Below, piece by piece: positions 28,170-36,319 of a DNA stretch of 64,000 nucleotides. Made by a program: the position numbers and the translations under genes. Within the stretch, counting starts at the first letter, position 1. Each line of letters begins with the position of its first letter. This stretch comes from Thermogemmata fonticola (GTDB lineage Bacteria; Planctomycetota; Planctomycetia; Gemmatales; Gemmataceae), in contig NZ_JACEFB010000002.1 in NCBI RefSeq assembly GCF_013694095.1, positions 434,001 to 498,000 on the forward strand, read 5' to 3'. Under the pieces are notes generated by a model. The model was not told where the DNA came from and searched no databases. It saw only the letters and a program-made list of their open reading frames with translations.

Positions 28170-29225
28170 ATGATGCCGAGGAACCAAACCAAAGCCAAAG
28201 GTCCGAGCCACGCGCGCGTTCCGCGGTGGGTTTTTCCCACTCTCGGCGTGATCGTGCTGGGAGTCGGCTTGCCGCTGTCGGTTCGCGCTCAAACCGTCGC
28301 TGTCATCGGCACTGAAACCGGAGGAGTTCCGGCCCCAGATGCCGGCCGGGTCGAAGAATCGGGAGTTTCGGGACCAAAAACTGCTTCCGACCCGCCCTCA
28401 CCTCTACCCTCTGGCAAAGCGGTGGAGCCTTCAGGCCATCTGATCCGGCGTAAGGACTGGGAAGCCCGCCTCAAACCCGTTTCTCCCTTACCTCCTGCGG
28501 CAGAAGCGCCGCGGTGGAACATCACAGCCGCAGTCGGCCCCCCCTTCGGGCCGGGGTACTATCCCAGCGGTTGGCCTTACGGACCCCGCGTGGCGCCGCC
28601 CTGGAGTTATCCCGGTTTGGCCGCTGGTCCCTATGTGGGTTATCCCTGGGGTTTTCCAGGTTATTCTGCGCGGGCCGGCAGTTTCTGGTCCAATGGTCTG
28701 AGTCTCTATGGTCCGCCTGTGCCAGTGTACGGTCCCATTCCGGGGGTTTTTGGTAACGAAGACTTGGTCCGCCAATGGCGCGCGGTTCCTAATCCCGGTT
28801 TCCCGTTTGGATGGGTGGGCATTTTCGCGGCCTCGCCCCGCGTGAAGAATCCCACTGTCCGCGTCTGGCCCGCCCTGGAAGCAATCGGCGAAACCACTCC
28901 GGGCCACTCTCCCAGCATCGCTCCCAGCACGCCGGATGCGCCGCTTCCAGGATCAACCCTCCCCTTGCCTCGCCCCACGTCGTCCGCCGGATGCCTTACC
29001 CTCTCCATCCGCGTACCCCAACCCGCCGCTGAGGTCTGGATCAACGATTACAAAACGCAACAGACCGGGTTGGAGCGGTTGTTTGAATCTCCTCCCTTGC
29101 CAGAGGATCGCTTGTACGACTACCAGGTGACGGTCCGCTGGCAACAGGGGGGACAGTGGCGGCAGGAGAGCCGGCGGGTCCAGGGCCGCCCTGGCGAAGT
29201 CCTGCGCGTGGACTTTACCCGATAA
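28170..29225 (+). CDS. Secreted TIGR03000-domain protein with Gly/Pro/Tyr-rich region
   Basis: 351 residues. A signal segment is at about residues 20-40 (WVFPTLGVIVLGVGLPLSV). The middle (about 115-200) is rich in Gly, Pro, Tyr and Trp (PYVGYPWGFPGY and similar). The C-terminal 75 residues match the planctomycete TIGR03000 domain pattern: strands with VRVPQPAAEVWINDYKTQQT, then FESPPLPEDRLYDYQVTVRW and GEVLRVDF. The domain is a lineage marker with no known biochemistry. The gene follows the macroglobulin-like gene by 144 bases on the same strand, so the two may be co-expressed. Confidence 0.85.
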   Translation: MMPRNQTKAKGPSHARVPRWVFPTLGVIVLGVGLPLSVRAQTVAVIGTETGGVPAPDAGRVEESGVSGPKTASDPPSPLPSGKAVEPSGHLIRRKDWEARLKPVSPLPPAAEAPRWNITAAVGPPFGPGYYPSGWPYGPRVAPPWSYPGLAAGPYVGYPWGFPGYSARAGSFWSNGLSLYGPPVPVYGPIPGVFGNEDLVRQWRAVPNPGFPFGWVGIFAASPRVKNPTVRVWPALEAIGETTPGHSPSIAPSTPDAPLPGSTLPLPRPTSSAGCLTLSIRVPQPAAEVWINDYKTQQTGLERLFESPPLPEDRLYDYQVTVRWQQGGQWRQESRRVQGRPGEVLRVDFTR

Positions 29226-29556
29226 CTGACATATGGGGGCGATTTCTTCGCTCGAAAGGTCGAGGAACACACGCTGGGAAGGGGCCGCATCACCTCCGCA
29301 GTGACTTCAGAGAGCGAGTTTACGTCAGGGAGTGAGTTTACTTCAGGGAGCGAGCCAACTCTGGAATCCTCGATGTGACGGATATGTCTCACCTCAAAAC
29401 CTTCTGTGTCGGCCAGGCACAGAGGGCGTGTTGGGGCGGTCCTTGCCGGGGGTGCATGTGCATCCTTTCACGCGATCGTCCGGCTTGGCATTGCCTTTGC
29501 ATCCCTCCCTAGTCGGGTCGGAACACGCCGCATGGACCATTCCGGAGGGAGACATC
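29226..29556. other. 331-base intergenic region with an 18-bp tandem repeat
   Basis: Between the TIGR03000 gene and the DUF2267 gene. The only clear structure is the three-unit tandem repeat at 29307-29360. No promoter or terminator was called. Confidence 0.6.
29307..29360. repeat. Tandem repeat, three 18-bp units
   Basis: Units start at 29307, 29325 and 29343 (consensus TCAGGGAGYGAGTTTACK). The third unit is diverged at its end. On the minus strand it would encode a repeating SLPEVN-type peptide within a spurious open frame. Confidence 0.85.
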
Positions 29557-29982
29557 ATGAGCCAAACAGGATTGGAAGCCTTCGACAGCACGATTCAGAC
29601 GACCAACATCTGGCTCAACGGGATCATGGAGCGGATGGGTTGGACAGATCGACATCGGGCGTATAGTGCCCTGCGGTCGGTGCTGCATGCGTTGCGGGAC
29701 CATATGACCGTGGATGTGGCGGCTTCGTTTGCGGCTCAGCTTCCTTTGCTCATCCGCGGGGTGTTCTACGAAGGCTGGCATCCGGCGGGCAAACCGATCA
29801 AAGACCGCCATCGCTCGGCCTTTCTGGAGCAGGTCCGTCGCGAGTTTCGGGGCTACCCGGAGGCCGACATCGAGGAAGTGGTCAAGGCGGTGCTGCAAGA
29901 GATCTCACGCCATGTCACGACGGGGGAAGTCGAAGGGGTGAAGCAAATCCTCCCCCATGAAATTCGGGCGCTTTGGCCGTGA
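29557..29982 (+). CDS. DUF2267 family protein
   Basis: 141 residues from the ATG at 29557, which has GGAGGGAG upstream. The whole protein matches the DUF2267 pattern: a helical start (IWLNGIMERMGW), RAYSALRSVLHALRDHMTVD, LPLLIRGVFYEGW and a C-terminal helix pair. It is soluble and cytoplasmic. The family's role is unknown, although members often lie near stress or carbon-metabolism genes. The HPF-like gene follows after 266 bases on the same strand, which would fit a stress context but does not prove one. Confidence 0.85.
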   Translation: MSQTGLEAFDSTIQTTNIWLNGIMERMGWTDRHRAYSALRSVLHALRDHMTVDVAASFAAQLPLLIRGVFYEGWHPAGKPIKDRHRSAFLEQVRREFRGYPEADIEEVVKAVLQEISRHVTTGEVEGVKQILPHEIRALWP

Positions 29983-30248
29983 CCACCTGAGTGGGTTTCG
30001 GAACAGACGGGTCCATCCCTGCGCACAGGACGGAATGGCAGGGGGCAGGCAAAGATAGGAGCCTCCCTGCTCTTCCGTCTCGGTGTTCCTTCGGGTATCC
30101 TAAACGCGAATGGGCTGCCGTTTCTTCCCGGATGGAACGCCGCAGTTCCCTCAGCGGGTAGCCCGAAAGGAGGGAGTTAGAGCTGCTCGTGCTACGGTGG
30201 CAAATCTCAACCCAGCTTCCCGACAATGAGGAAAAGGAGAGCTTGTCC

Positions 30249-30812
30249 ATGCAACTGCCCATGCAGATCACCTTCCACAACATGGAACCGGATGCGGATG
30301 TCGAACAGATGGTCCGGGAGCGGGCCAATAAACTGGAACGATTCTACGAACGCATCATGTCCTGCCGGGTGGTGATCGACATTCCTCACCGCCATCACAA
30401 AAATGGCAACATGTATCAGATTCGGCTGGATATTACTGTGCCTGGCGGGGAGATTGCCGTCTCGCGGGAAGCACCGGGCCACACTCCGGCCAAGGCCCTC
30501 CCGATTGCGATCAAGGAAGCGTTTGAAGCGGCCATCCGCCAGTTGGAGGATTACGTCCGCAAGCTGCGGCATGATGTCAAGCACCTGGAATCTCTGCCGC
30601 ACGCCAAGGTCCGGATCGTCTTCCCCGATCAGGATTATGGCTTCCTGATCACTGCGGATGGGCGGGAAATCTACTTCCACAAGAACGCCTTGGTCAACGC
30701 GGAGCTGCGGGACTTACAGCCGGGGACCGAGGTGGCCTTTGTGGAGCAGATGGGGGAGAAGGGACCCCAGGCCAGCACCGTGCGGGTGGTGGGCCGGCAT
30801 GGCCACGCTTGA
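30249..30812 (+). CDS. Ribosome hibernation factor (HPF/RaiA type) fused to a cold-shock-like domain
   Basis: 187 residues from the ATG at 30249, with AAGGAGAG upstream. Residues 1-110 follow the S30AE ribosome-hibernation fold (QITFHNMEPDADVEQMVRER, then a central RVVIDIPHRHH and a second helix rich in Lys/Arg). Residues about 120-185 follow a cold-shock OB-fold pattern: VFPDQDYGFLITADGREIYF, FHKNALVNAEL and GEKGPQASTVRVV. HPF-type proteins bind the small ribosomal subunit and silence it under stress. The cold-shock part could add RNA binding. Usual long HPFs instead carry a dimerisation domain, so this is a different fusion. Confidence 0.88.
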   Translation: MQLPMQITFHNMEPDADVEQMVRERANKLERFYERIMSCRVVIDIPHRHHKNGNMYQIRLDITVPGGEIAVSREAPGHTPAKALPIAIKEAFEAAIRQLEDYVRKLRHDVKHLESLPHAKVRIVFPDQDYGFLITADGREIYFHKNALVNAELRDLQPGTEVAFVEQMGEKGPQASTVRVVGRHGHA

Positions 30813-30847
30813 GACGCTGGAACGGACCCTGCCGTAGCGTCCGCCGG

Positions 30848-33800
30848 TCAGTCGCCGACGGTATCGGGGGCGAACCCCCGGCGCAGTTGATTGATGGTCA
30901 CAGTGCGCGGCCAGAGGAATTGGAGCAGATAATCCGGCCCGCCCGCCTTGGACCCGATGCCACTGCGTTTGAAGCCCCCGAAGGGCTGCCGTTCCACCAA
31001 AGCACCAGTGATCTTTCGATTGATATACAAGTTCCCAACTCGGAACTCGGCAATGACTCGGCGCAGATGTTCCGGATGGCGTGTGTAGCAGCCGCCGGTG
31101 AGAGCGTAAGGGGTGCCATTGGCGATCCGCAGGGCATCCTCCAAGTCTTTCGCCCGCAAGACGGCCAGAACAGGACCGAAAATTTCCTCCTGAGCCAGCG
31201 GCGAGTCTTCGGGAACATCCGTGAAGATCGCCGGTCCGACGTAAAACCCCTGCTGTGCCAGGGGGCCTACCGAGGCGCGGTACACCAGGCGGGCATAATG
31301 TTCCGCCGCGGCTATGGTGCTCTCGATTCGCTGCCGCGCTTCGGCGTCGATCACAGGACCGATAAAACACGACGGGTCATCCGCCGGAGCGATCACCAGG
31401 CTGCGGGTTGCCTCGATTAGCCGATCCAGAAAGGCCTTATAAATCGGCTCCAAAACGATGACTCGCGAACAGGCCGAGCATTTCTGGCCGCTGTAACCAA
31501 AGGCCGAATCCACGACTCCTTTGACCGCTTCATCCAAATCGGCATCGGCATCCACGATGATTGCGTTTTTTCCCCCCATCTCCGCAATCACCCGTTTGAC
31601 GTGATCCTGGCCTGGAGGAGTACGCGCCGCCGCCTCCTGAATCCACAAACCGACTCGCATCGAGCCGGTGAATGTGATGATCGAGACATCGGGATGTTCC
31701 ACGAGGATCGGGCCGATCTCTTCCCCGATTCCGGGCAGGAATTGGACGACATTCGGCGGTGCTCCCGCCGCCTGAAGGCAGTCCATCAATTGGGCCGCCA
31801 CGACCGAGGATTGCTCCGCGGGTTTGAGAATGACAGTATTCCCGGCGACCAGAGCAGCCGTGGCCATGCCGGTGAGGATCGCTAGCGGAAAGTTCCAGGG
31901 CGCGATGACCACAGCGACTCCCCGCGGTTCGTAAAAGTACAAATTGTCCTCTCCCGGCACATGGCAAGTCCGTGGCACCGCCAGGCGGAGCATCTCGCGC
32001 GCGTAATACTCGCAGAAGTCGATGGCTTCGGCGACATCAGCGTCGGCCTCACGCCAGGGCTTGCCAGTTTCGTAGATGATCCAGGCGCTCAGGTCCCAGC
32101 GACGTTGGCGGAACTCCTCGGCCAGACGGCGCAATAGCTCGGCGCGTTCTCGCACTGGTGTGTCCCGCCAGCGGGGGAAAGCCTGGCGAGCGGCCGCAAT
32201 CGCCGCCTGGGCCTGCTCCGGGGAGGCCAAGGCAACCCGGCCCACAATCTCCGCTAGGCGCGACGGATTGACGCTCTCCAGCCAGCGGGCACCTGCCACG
32301 GCCTGCCCCGCAATCACCAATGGATAGGTGCCGCCGAACTGACTGCGGACCCGCTGCAAGGCCGCACGCATCTGTTCCTGCGCCCGGAGTCGGCTGAAGT
32401 CAGTGTGCGGCTCATTGCGGAACGCCGGCCAATCGGGTAGATCCGCCGGGGATAGGAACGGTCCATCGTTTGCCGATGACAGGGATAGTCCATCGTCTCC
32501 CCTTCCACCTCCTGACATTGGGCGAATAGGATGGGACGGAGGGGAGGGTTGGGACATCCGTAGAGAAGTAGGCGTAGCAGCAGCCTGATTCTGGGGATTC
32601 ATGAGTAGAACCTCCTCGGAGGTTCCCTCCGCGAACCCTTGGCGGAGGAAGGAATCATTCGATGAGTTTTCCAACAGACGGCGGACTAAGTAAGCCATGC
32701 CGGGTAAAAGTTGGCCAAAGGGGGTGTAGATTCGGACGCGGCAGCCTAACGACCGCAGGGCGTCCTGAATGGGTTCCCCCATGCCATAGAGCATCTGGAA
32801 CTCAAAGCGGGGCAGCGGCATTTCCCGTGCTTCGGCAGCGGCTAGCACGTGAGCCAGACTGCGAATGTTATGGCTGCCAAAGGCGGGGCGCAGCCATTCG
32901 CTTTGTTCCAGGAGGAAATCGCTGAGCTGCTCAAAGGCAGCATCGCTTTGCCACTTGCGCGTGAAGACGGGAACGGGCCAGCCGTTCTGGGCTGCGAGGA
33001 CTGTTTCGTAATCCCAGTAGGCCCCCTTGACCAGCCGAATCCACACGGGATAGCCCCGGACGCGCTGGGTCCACTGGAGCAGCTCCTGGAGGTCGGCGGG
33101 TGTCTCCTTCAGATAGGCTTGCAGGGCGATGCCGACGTCAGTCCAGTCCCGGAACTCTGACTCACTCAGAACATCTCGGAAGATGTGCAAGGTCAAGTCC
33201 TTGACCGCATAATGTTCCATGTCGAAATTGACGAAGGCGCCGCGTTGCCGGGCCAGGCTCAGGATGGGGCGTAGGCGCTGGCGGACGGCGCCGCTGACCC
33301 GCTCCGGATCCATCGGGTCGAATTGGCTGTAAAGTGCAGAGAGCTTGATCGAGATGTTGACGCGGGGGATAGGTCCGCGATCATCACGATCGAGCAGGGG
33401 TTGTTCCGGCCAGGAGTGGACGCTCGGTGTCAGTCCTTCGAGCAGGTGGAGGTACTGGCGTTGCACAGCATCGGCTTCCGCCTCCGTGAGGGTGGCTTCG
33501 CCGAGCAGGTCCAGGGTGAAAGCCAACTGGCGCTGGCGCAAAACCTGAAGGGTTTGCAAGACTTCTTCGAGGGAGGTGCCGGCGATGAAGCGGCGCGCCA
33601 GGCGGCGGACCGACCACTGGGCGAGAGTGGCGAGCCAGCGCGACGGCAGTCCCCGTCGCGGTAAAAGGGGCAGAGTTGCCTGCACCCACCGGGGCAGATC
33701 GCTCTGCGCTTCCCGGAGGTAGGCGAGGAGATGGTCAGCGACATCCTCGGCCTGGGAGAGGGTGGGCAACGTATCGACAAAACGGAAGAGCTGGACCTTC

Positions 33801-33967
33801 AGCGCGCTATGGTGCATGCCGAGGCGCAAGAGGTGGTCATCGAACCAAGTGCGCGACAGGGGCTGAGGGGCGAACTGCTCCGCCCGCGCAAAAATTTCCC
33901 GGCCCCATTGCTGGGTGCGGTCCTCGATGGCCGCGGCGGAGATGGGCACTGTCGGCTCACGACCCAT
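30848..33967 (-). CDS. putA: Proline dehydrogenase / glutamate semialdehyde dehydrogenase (PutA-type fusion)
   Basis: 1039 residues. Oxidises proline to glutamate in two steps in the cytoplasm or at the membrane face. The proline dehydrogenase barrel spans about 50-460 (INISIKLSALYSQFDP-like NISIKLSALYSQ, then WIRLVKGAYWD and the FAD-site-like TPFGQLLPGMAYLVRRLLEN). A linker of about 50 residues is rich in Ser, Pro and Gly. The aldehyde dehydrogenase domain follows to the end, with active-site Glu796 (AEMGG) and nucleophile Cys830 (GQKCSACSR). There is no N-terminal DNA-binding domain, so it is a catalytic PutA only. It is divergent from the Ser/Thr kinase gene. Confidence 0.95.
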   Translation of the reverse strand: MGREPTVPISAAAIEDRTQQWGREIFARAEQFAPQPLSRTWFDDHLLRLGMHHSALKVQLFRFVDTLPTLSQAEDVADHLLAYLREAQSDLPRWVQATLPLLPRRGLPSRWLATLAQWSVRRLARRFIAGTSLEEVLQTLQVLRQRQLAFTLDLLGEATLTEAEADAVQRQYLHLLEGLTPSVHSWPEQPLLDRDDRGPIPRVNISIKLSALYSQFDPMDPERVSGAVRQRLRPILSLARQRGAFVNFDMEHYAVKDLTLHIFRDVLSESEFRDWTDVGIALQAYLKETPADLQELLQWTQRVRGYPVWIRLVKGAYWDYETVLAAQNGWPVPVFTRKWQSDAAFEQLSDFLLEQSEWLRPAFGSHNIRSLAHVLAAAEAREMPLPRFEFQMLYGMGEPIQDALRSLGCRVRIYTPFGQLLPGMAYLVRRLLENSSNDSFLRQGFAEGTSEEVLLMNPQNQAAATPTSLRMSQPSPPSHPIRPMSGGGRGDDGLSLSSANDGPFLSPADLPDWPAFRNEPHTDFSRLRAQEQMRAALQRVRSQFGGTYPLVIAGQAVAGARWLESVNPSRLAEIVGRVALASPEQAQAAIAAARQAFPRWRDTPVRERAELLRRLAEEFRQRRWDLSAWIIYETGKPWREADADVAEAIDFCEYYAREMLRLAVPRTCHVPGEDNLYFYEPRGVAVVIAPWNFPLAILTGMATAALVAGNTVILKPAEQSSVVAAQLMDCLQAAGAPPNVVQFLPGIGEEIGPILVEHPDVSIITFTGSMRVGLWIQEAAARTPPGQDHVKRVIAEMGGKNAIIVDADADLDEAVKGVVDSAFGYSGQKCSACSRVIVLEPIYKAFLDRLIEATRSLVIAPADDPSCFIGPVIDAEARQRIESTIAAAEHYARLVYRASVGPLAQQGFYVGPAIFTDVPEDSPLAQEEIFGPVLAVLRAKDLEDALRIANGTPYALTGGCYTRHPEHLRRVIAEFRVGNLYINRKITGALVERQPFGGFKRSGIGSKAGGPDYLLQFLWPRTVTINQLRRGFAPDTVGD

Positions 33968-34028
33968 TGCTACTGGTCCTGATTCTCGAATCCCTGACTC
34001 GCTCCCGAAGCGGCGGCGCTATCCCATG

Positions 34029-34087
34029 GTTCCACCCGTATGCTACGCTTGTTCCACCGATATGCTACGCTGTAGCATGAGTAGCAT
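34029..34087. promoter_or_regulatory. Operator-like repeats between putA and the kinase gene
   Basis: Two head-to-tail 22-base units (34029-34050 and 34051-34072; consensus GTTCCACCNNTATGCTACGCT plus one base) are followed by inverted copies. The motif ATGCTAC appears at 34040-34046 and 34062-34068, and its complement GTAGCAT at 34072-34078 and 34081-34087. ATGCTAC-GCT-GTAGCAT (34062-34078) is a perfect 7-base inverted repeat. Such spacing suggests binding by a dimeric regulator serving one or both divergent genes. Confidence 0.6.
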
Positions 34088-34150
34088 GATCAGCAAAGGC
34101 GCAGCGAGAAATCGCGCACAGCAGTCTGCACCATTTTACGAGTGATAACC

Positions 34151-35005
34151 ATGACGATTGACAAAATCGGCAGGTTCACGGTCTTGGAAACCCTCGGTGG
34201 AGGCGCTCACAGTAGCGTCCTCCGCATTCGCCGCGAAGAGGATGGGCGCGAGTATGTCCTTAAGCTCATCTCCATTGATAGTCCGGAAGACCTGAAATAT
34301 CTCGACCAGGCCCGGCATGAGTTCCGCGTCGGGCAGATGCTCCAGCATCCGAACTTGGTCAAGGTGTACGCCCTGGAAGTCGAGAAGGGCTGGTTCACAG
34401 GGCCGAAGAAGGCCCGCCTGCTCATCGAATATGCGCCGGGCACGCCGATGGACAAGCTCCCCTTGCTGCGCCTGCCGAAACTGCTGCGGGTGCTGGAACG
34501 GATCGCCGACGCCCTCACCCACATGCATAAGCAAGGGGTCTATCACGGAGATATGAAACCAGGCAACTTGATCTACGATCGCGGCACGCGGGTCAAGGTC
34601 ATCGACTATGGCTTAGCCTGGATTAGGGGGGAAGGCAAGAACCGCGTGCAAGGAACGCCGGAATACATGGCCCCGGAGACGGTGGAGCACAAGATCATCA
34701 ACGAACGGACGGACATTTACAACTTCGGCGCCACCATGTACCGCTTGACCACCTTGCAACTCCCCCCCTGCTGGGTGCCTCCGGAAGGCGGATTGCCCCT
34801 AAATTCTCGGCTATTCCTGGAACAGCTCAAGCCGGTCCGTTCGCTCAATCCGGCGGTTCCTGAGCGACTGGCGGAGTTGATCCACGCCTGCCTCCAACCG
34901 AATGCCCACAAACGCCCCGAACGGATGAGCGTGATTCAAGGGGTGCTCGATGAATTGGCCGATGCCGCTGCCGCTCAGCTCGATCCTGCGGAATGGGAAG
35001 AGTGA
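34151..35005 (+). CDS. Ser/Thr protein kinase, single soluble domain
   Basis: 284 residues; the ATG at 34151 or a GTG at 34142 could start it, and neither has a clear ribosome site. The kinase signatures are complete: Gly-rich loop LGGGAHSSV (15-23), ATP-anchoring Lys38 (YVLKLI), Glu57 of helix C, catalytic loop HGDMKPGN (132-139, with Asp134 and Lys136), DYG (152-154) and GTPEYMAPE (168-176). The loop has HGD instead of HRD, so activation may not depend on activation-loop phosphorylation. There is no membrane span or sensor domain, unlike many planctomycete kinases. It is divergent from putA. Confidence 0.93.
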   Translation: MTIDKIGRFTVLETLGGGAHSSVLRIRREEDGREYVLKLISIDSPEDLKYLDQARHEFRVGQMLQHPNLVKVYALEVEKGWFTGPKKARLLIEYAPGTPMDKLPLLRLPKLLRVLERIADALTHMHKQGVYHGDMKPGNLIYDRGTRVKVIDYGLAWIRGEGKNRVQGTPEYMAPETVEHKIINERTDIYNFGATMYRLTTLQLPPCWVPPEGGLPLNSRLFLEQLKPVRSLNPAVPERLAELIHACLQPNAHKRPERMSVIQGVLDELADAAAAQLDPAEWEE

Positions 35006-35021
35006 AACTGCGAAATCGTGT

Positions 35022-35057
35022 CCCTAGCAGCCTCTTGCGACTATTTCTAGGGTTTTT
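35022..35057 (+). terminator. Possible terminator after the kinase gene
   Basis: CCCTAG (35022-35027) can pair with CTAGGG (35047-35052), followed directly by TTTTT. The stem is short and the loop is 19 bases, so confidence is low. Confidence 0.3.
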
Positions 35058-35145
35058 CTGCACTGCAAACGAAGGAAGTACGAACGTCCTCCCTTTCCAC
35101 AACCGCGCCCACTATGACTAGAAGTTCAAGTGCCGCGAGGGGGTA

Positions 35146-35919
35146 CTACGATTGTGACACGGCGAGGCCCGGTTTCAGACCATACAAGAGGGCGGCGGGC
35201 CGCGATACGGGAAGGGCGGCTGCGGGTATGGCATCCATGATCCAGCGATTGATGCGGCGCAAACCCTGGAGATACCAGGGCGAGCCGAAGGGCCAGCTTT
35301 CCTGCTGCACCGCCGCTCCCAGACGGCGGTAGTGAGCGGCCAAGCGGCGGATGGCCGAACGGGATAGGGGGGGGCGTACTTCTGCTCCCAGAAACAAACG
35401 CAGACCCGGTCGGATCGCTTGGCCGAGCGTTCCTTGCCGGATGTGTTCCGCCGCGGGATGGAGCAAAGCCAGGCCAGAGATCGCCCCCAGATAGGAGGCA
35501 GCCAAACGTTCGGCTAGCACGGCAGCCTGACCGACACCGATGACGTAGACCCGCGGGTTGGGGGTGCTCCAGCGTTGGCAGGCCGCATCGAGCAGGCGTT
35601 GCAGATAGCCGATGTCAGCCGGCTGTCCTTCCGTCCAGCTCCAACGGATCTGGCCGTAGCTATTGGGAGTGACAGGGCGGCTGCCGCGGGGGCAGAGCAC
35701 GATGTAGTTGCGGTTGCTCAGGTGGGGTACGCGCGCCAGAGTTTCCCACTCGTCGCTGCCGTGAGGATGGAGTAGCAGAACTAACGGGTAGGGGTATTTC
35801 GGCTGGTATTCCGCGGGAAGGAAGACAGGGCAGGGTCGGCGGCGCGCTCCCGGCACCCGCAATTGGCCCGGACCGGAAGGTTTGCTTCGGCGGAGCCGGT
35901 AAAAATCATCGTCCGGCAT
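35146..35919 (-). CDS. Alpha/beta-hydrolase-fold protein lacking the usual nucleophile serine
   Basis: 257 residues, converging on the kinase gene. The fold pattern is that of esterase or depolymerase-type hydrolases: PVFLPAEYQPKYPYPLVLLL, HPHGSDEW, then VYVIGVGQAAVLAERLA, where the nucleophile elbow should be. The usual G-x-S-x-G reads G-V-G-Q-A, so the serine is replaced by glycine. The gene is otherwise intact. It may be a non-catalytic binding protein, or it may use another residue. No signal peptide is visible, so it is probably cytoplasmic. Confidence 0.7.
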   Translation of the reverse strand: MPDDDFYRLRRSKPSGPGQLRVPGARRRPCPVFLPAEYQPKYPYPLVLLLHPHGSDEWETLARVPHLSNRNYIVLCPRGSRPVTPNSYGQIRWSWTEGQPADIGYLQRLLDAACQRWSTPNPRVYVIGVGQAAVLAERLAASYLGAISGLALLHPAAEHIRQGTLGQAIRPGLRLFLGAEVRPPLSRSAIRRLAAHYRRLGAAVQQESWPFGSPWYLQGLRRINRWIMDAIPAAALPVSRPAALLYGLKPGLAVSQS

Positions 35920-36319
35920 AGATCGCTACCTGTTGGAAGGGGTCTATTCACCCGTCAGGGCGTTCGTGCTGCTGGCGACCACCCTCTGTCACGCCTTGCT
36001 CTAGCGGAGGGTGTGCGACAACTCTACGTTGAGTTGCCCGCACATTCAAGGCAAAGACGCCACTTCTTGAGGAAAAATCGCCACGAGAACGATTTTTCCG
36101 CGCGATTACTCCGACTGCACATATTGCAGTGGAATGGGAAAACGGCGCGAAGTCAACCGACTCTGGCGATTTCAGCGGCTTTTTCCCGCTTGTGGCCATC
36201 GGGCGCGCGGAGTAACTGGCCGGATCGCTGCCATCCGTCTATCCGCAGCGCTCCGCACAATCGGAGCGACGCACAGACTCCGTCCGCCGCCCGACGGATT
36301 TTCGCCAGAGGAGAGTTTT
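35920..36319. other. 400-base intergenic region
   Basis: Between the hydrolase-like gene start and the cysC end, both minus strand. Apart from a hairpin at 36071-36099 nothing was recognised; open frames here have no similarity I can name. Confidence 0.6.
36071..36099. repeat. Perfect 10-bp inverted repeat (hairpin)
   Basis: GGAAAAATCG (36071-36080) and CGATTTTTCC (36090-36099) are separated by nine bases. It lies about 220 bases after cysC and 150 before the next gene start on the minus strand. It could be a terminator or an operator; neither is established. Confidence 0.6.
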
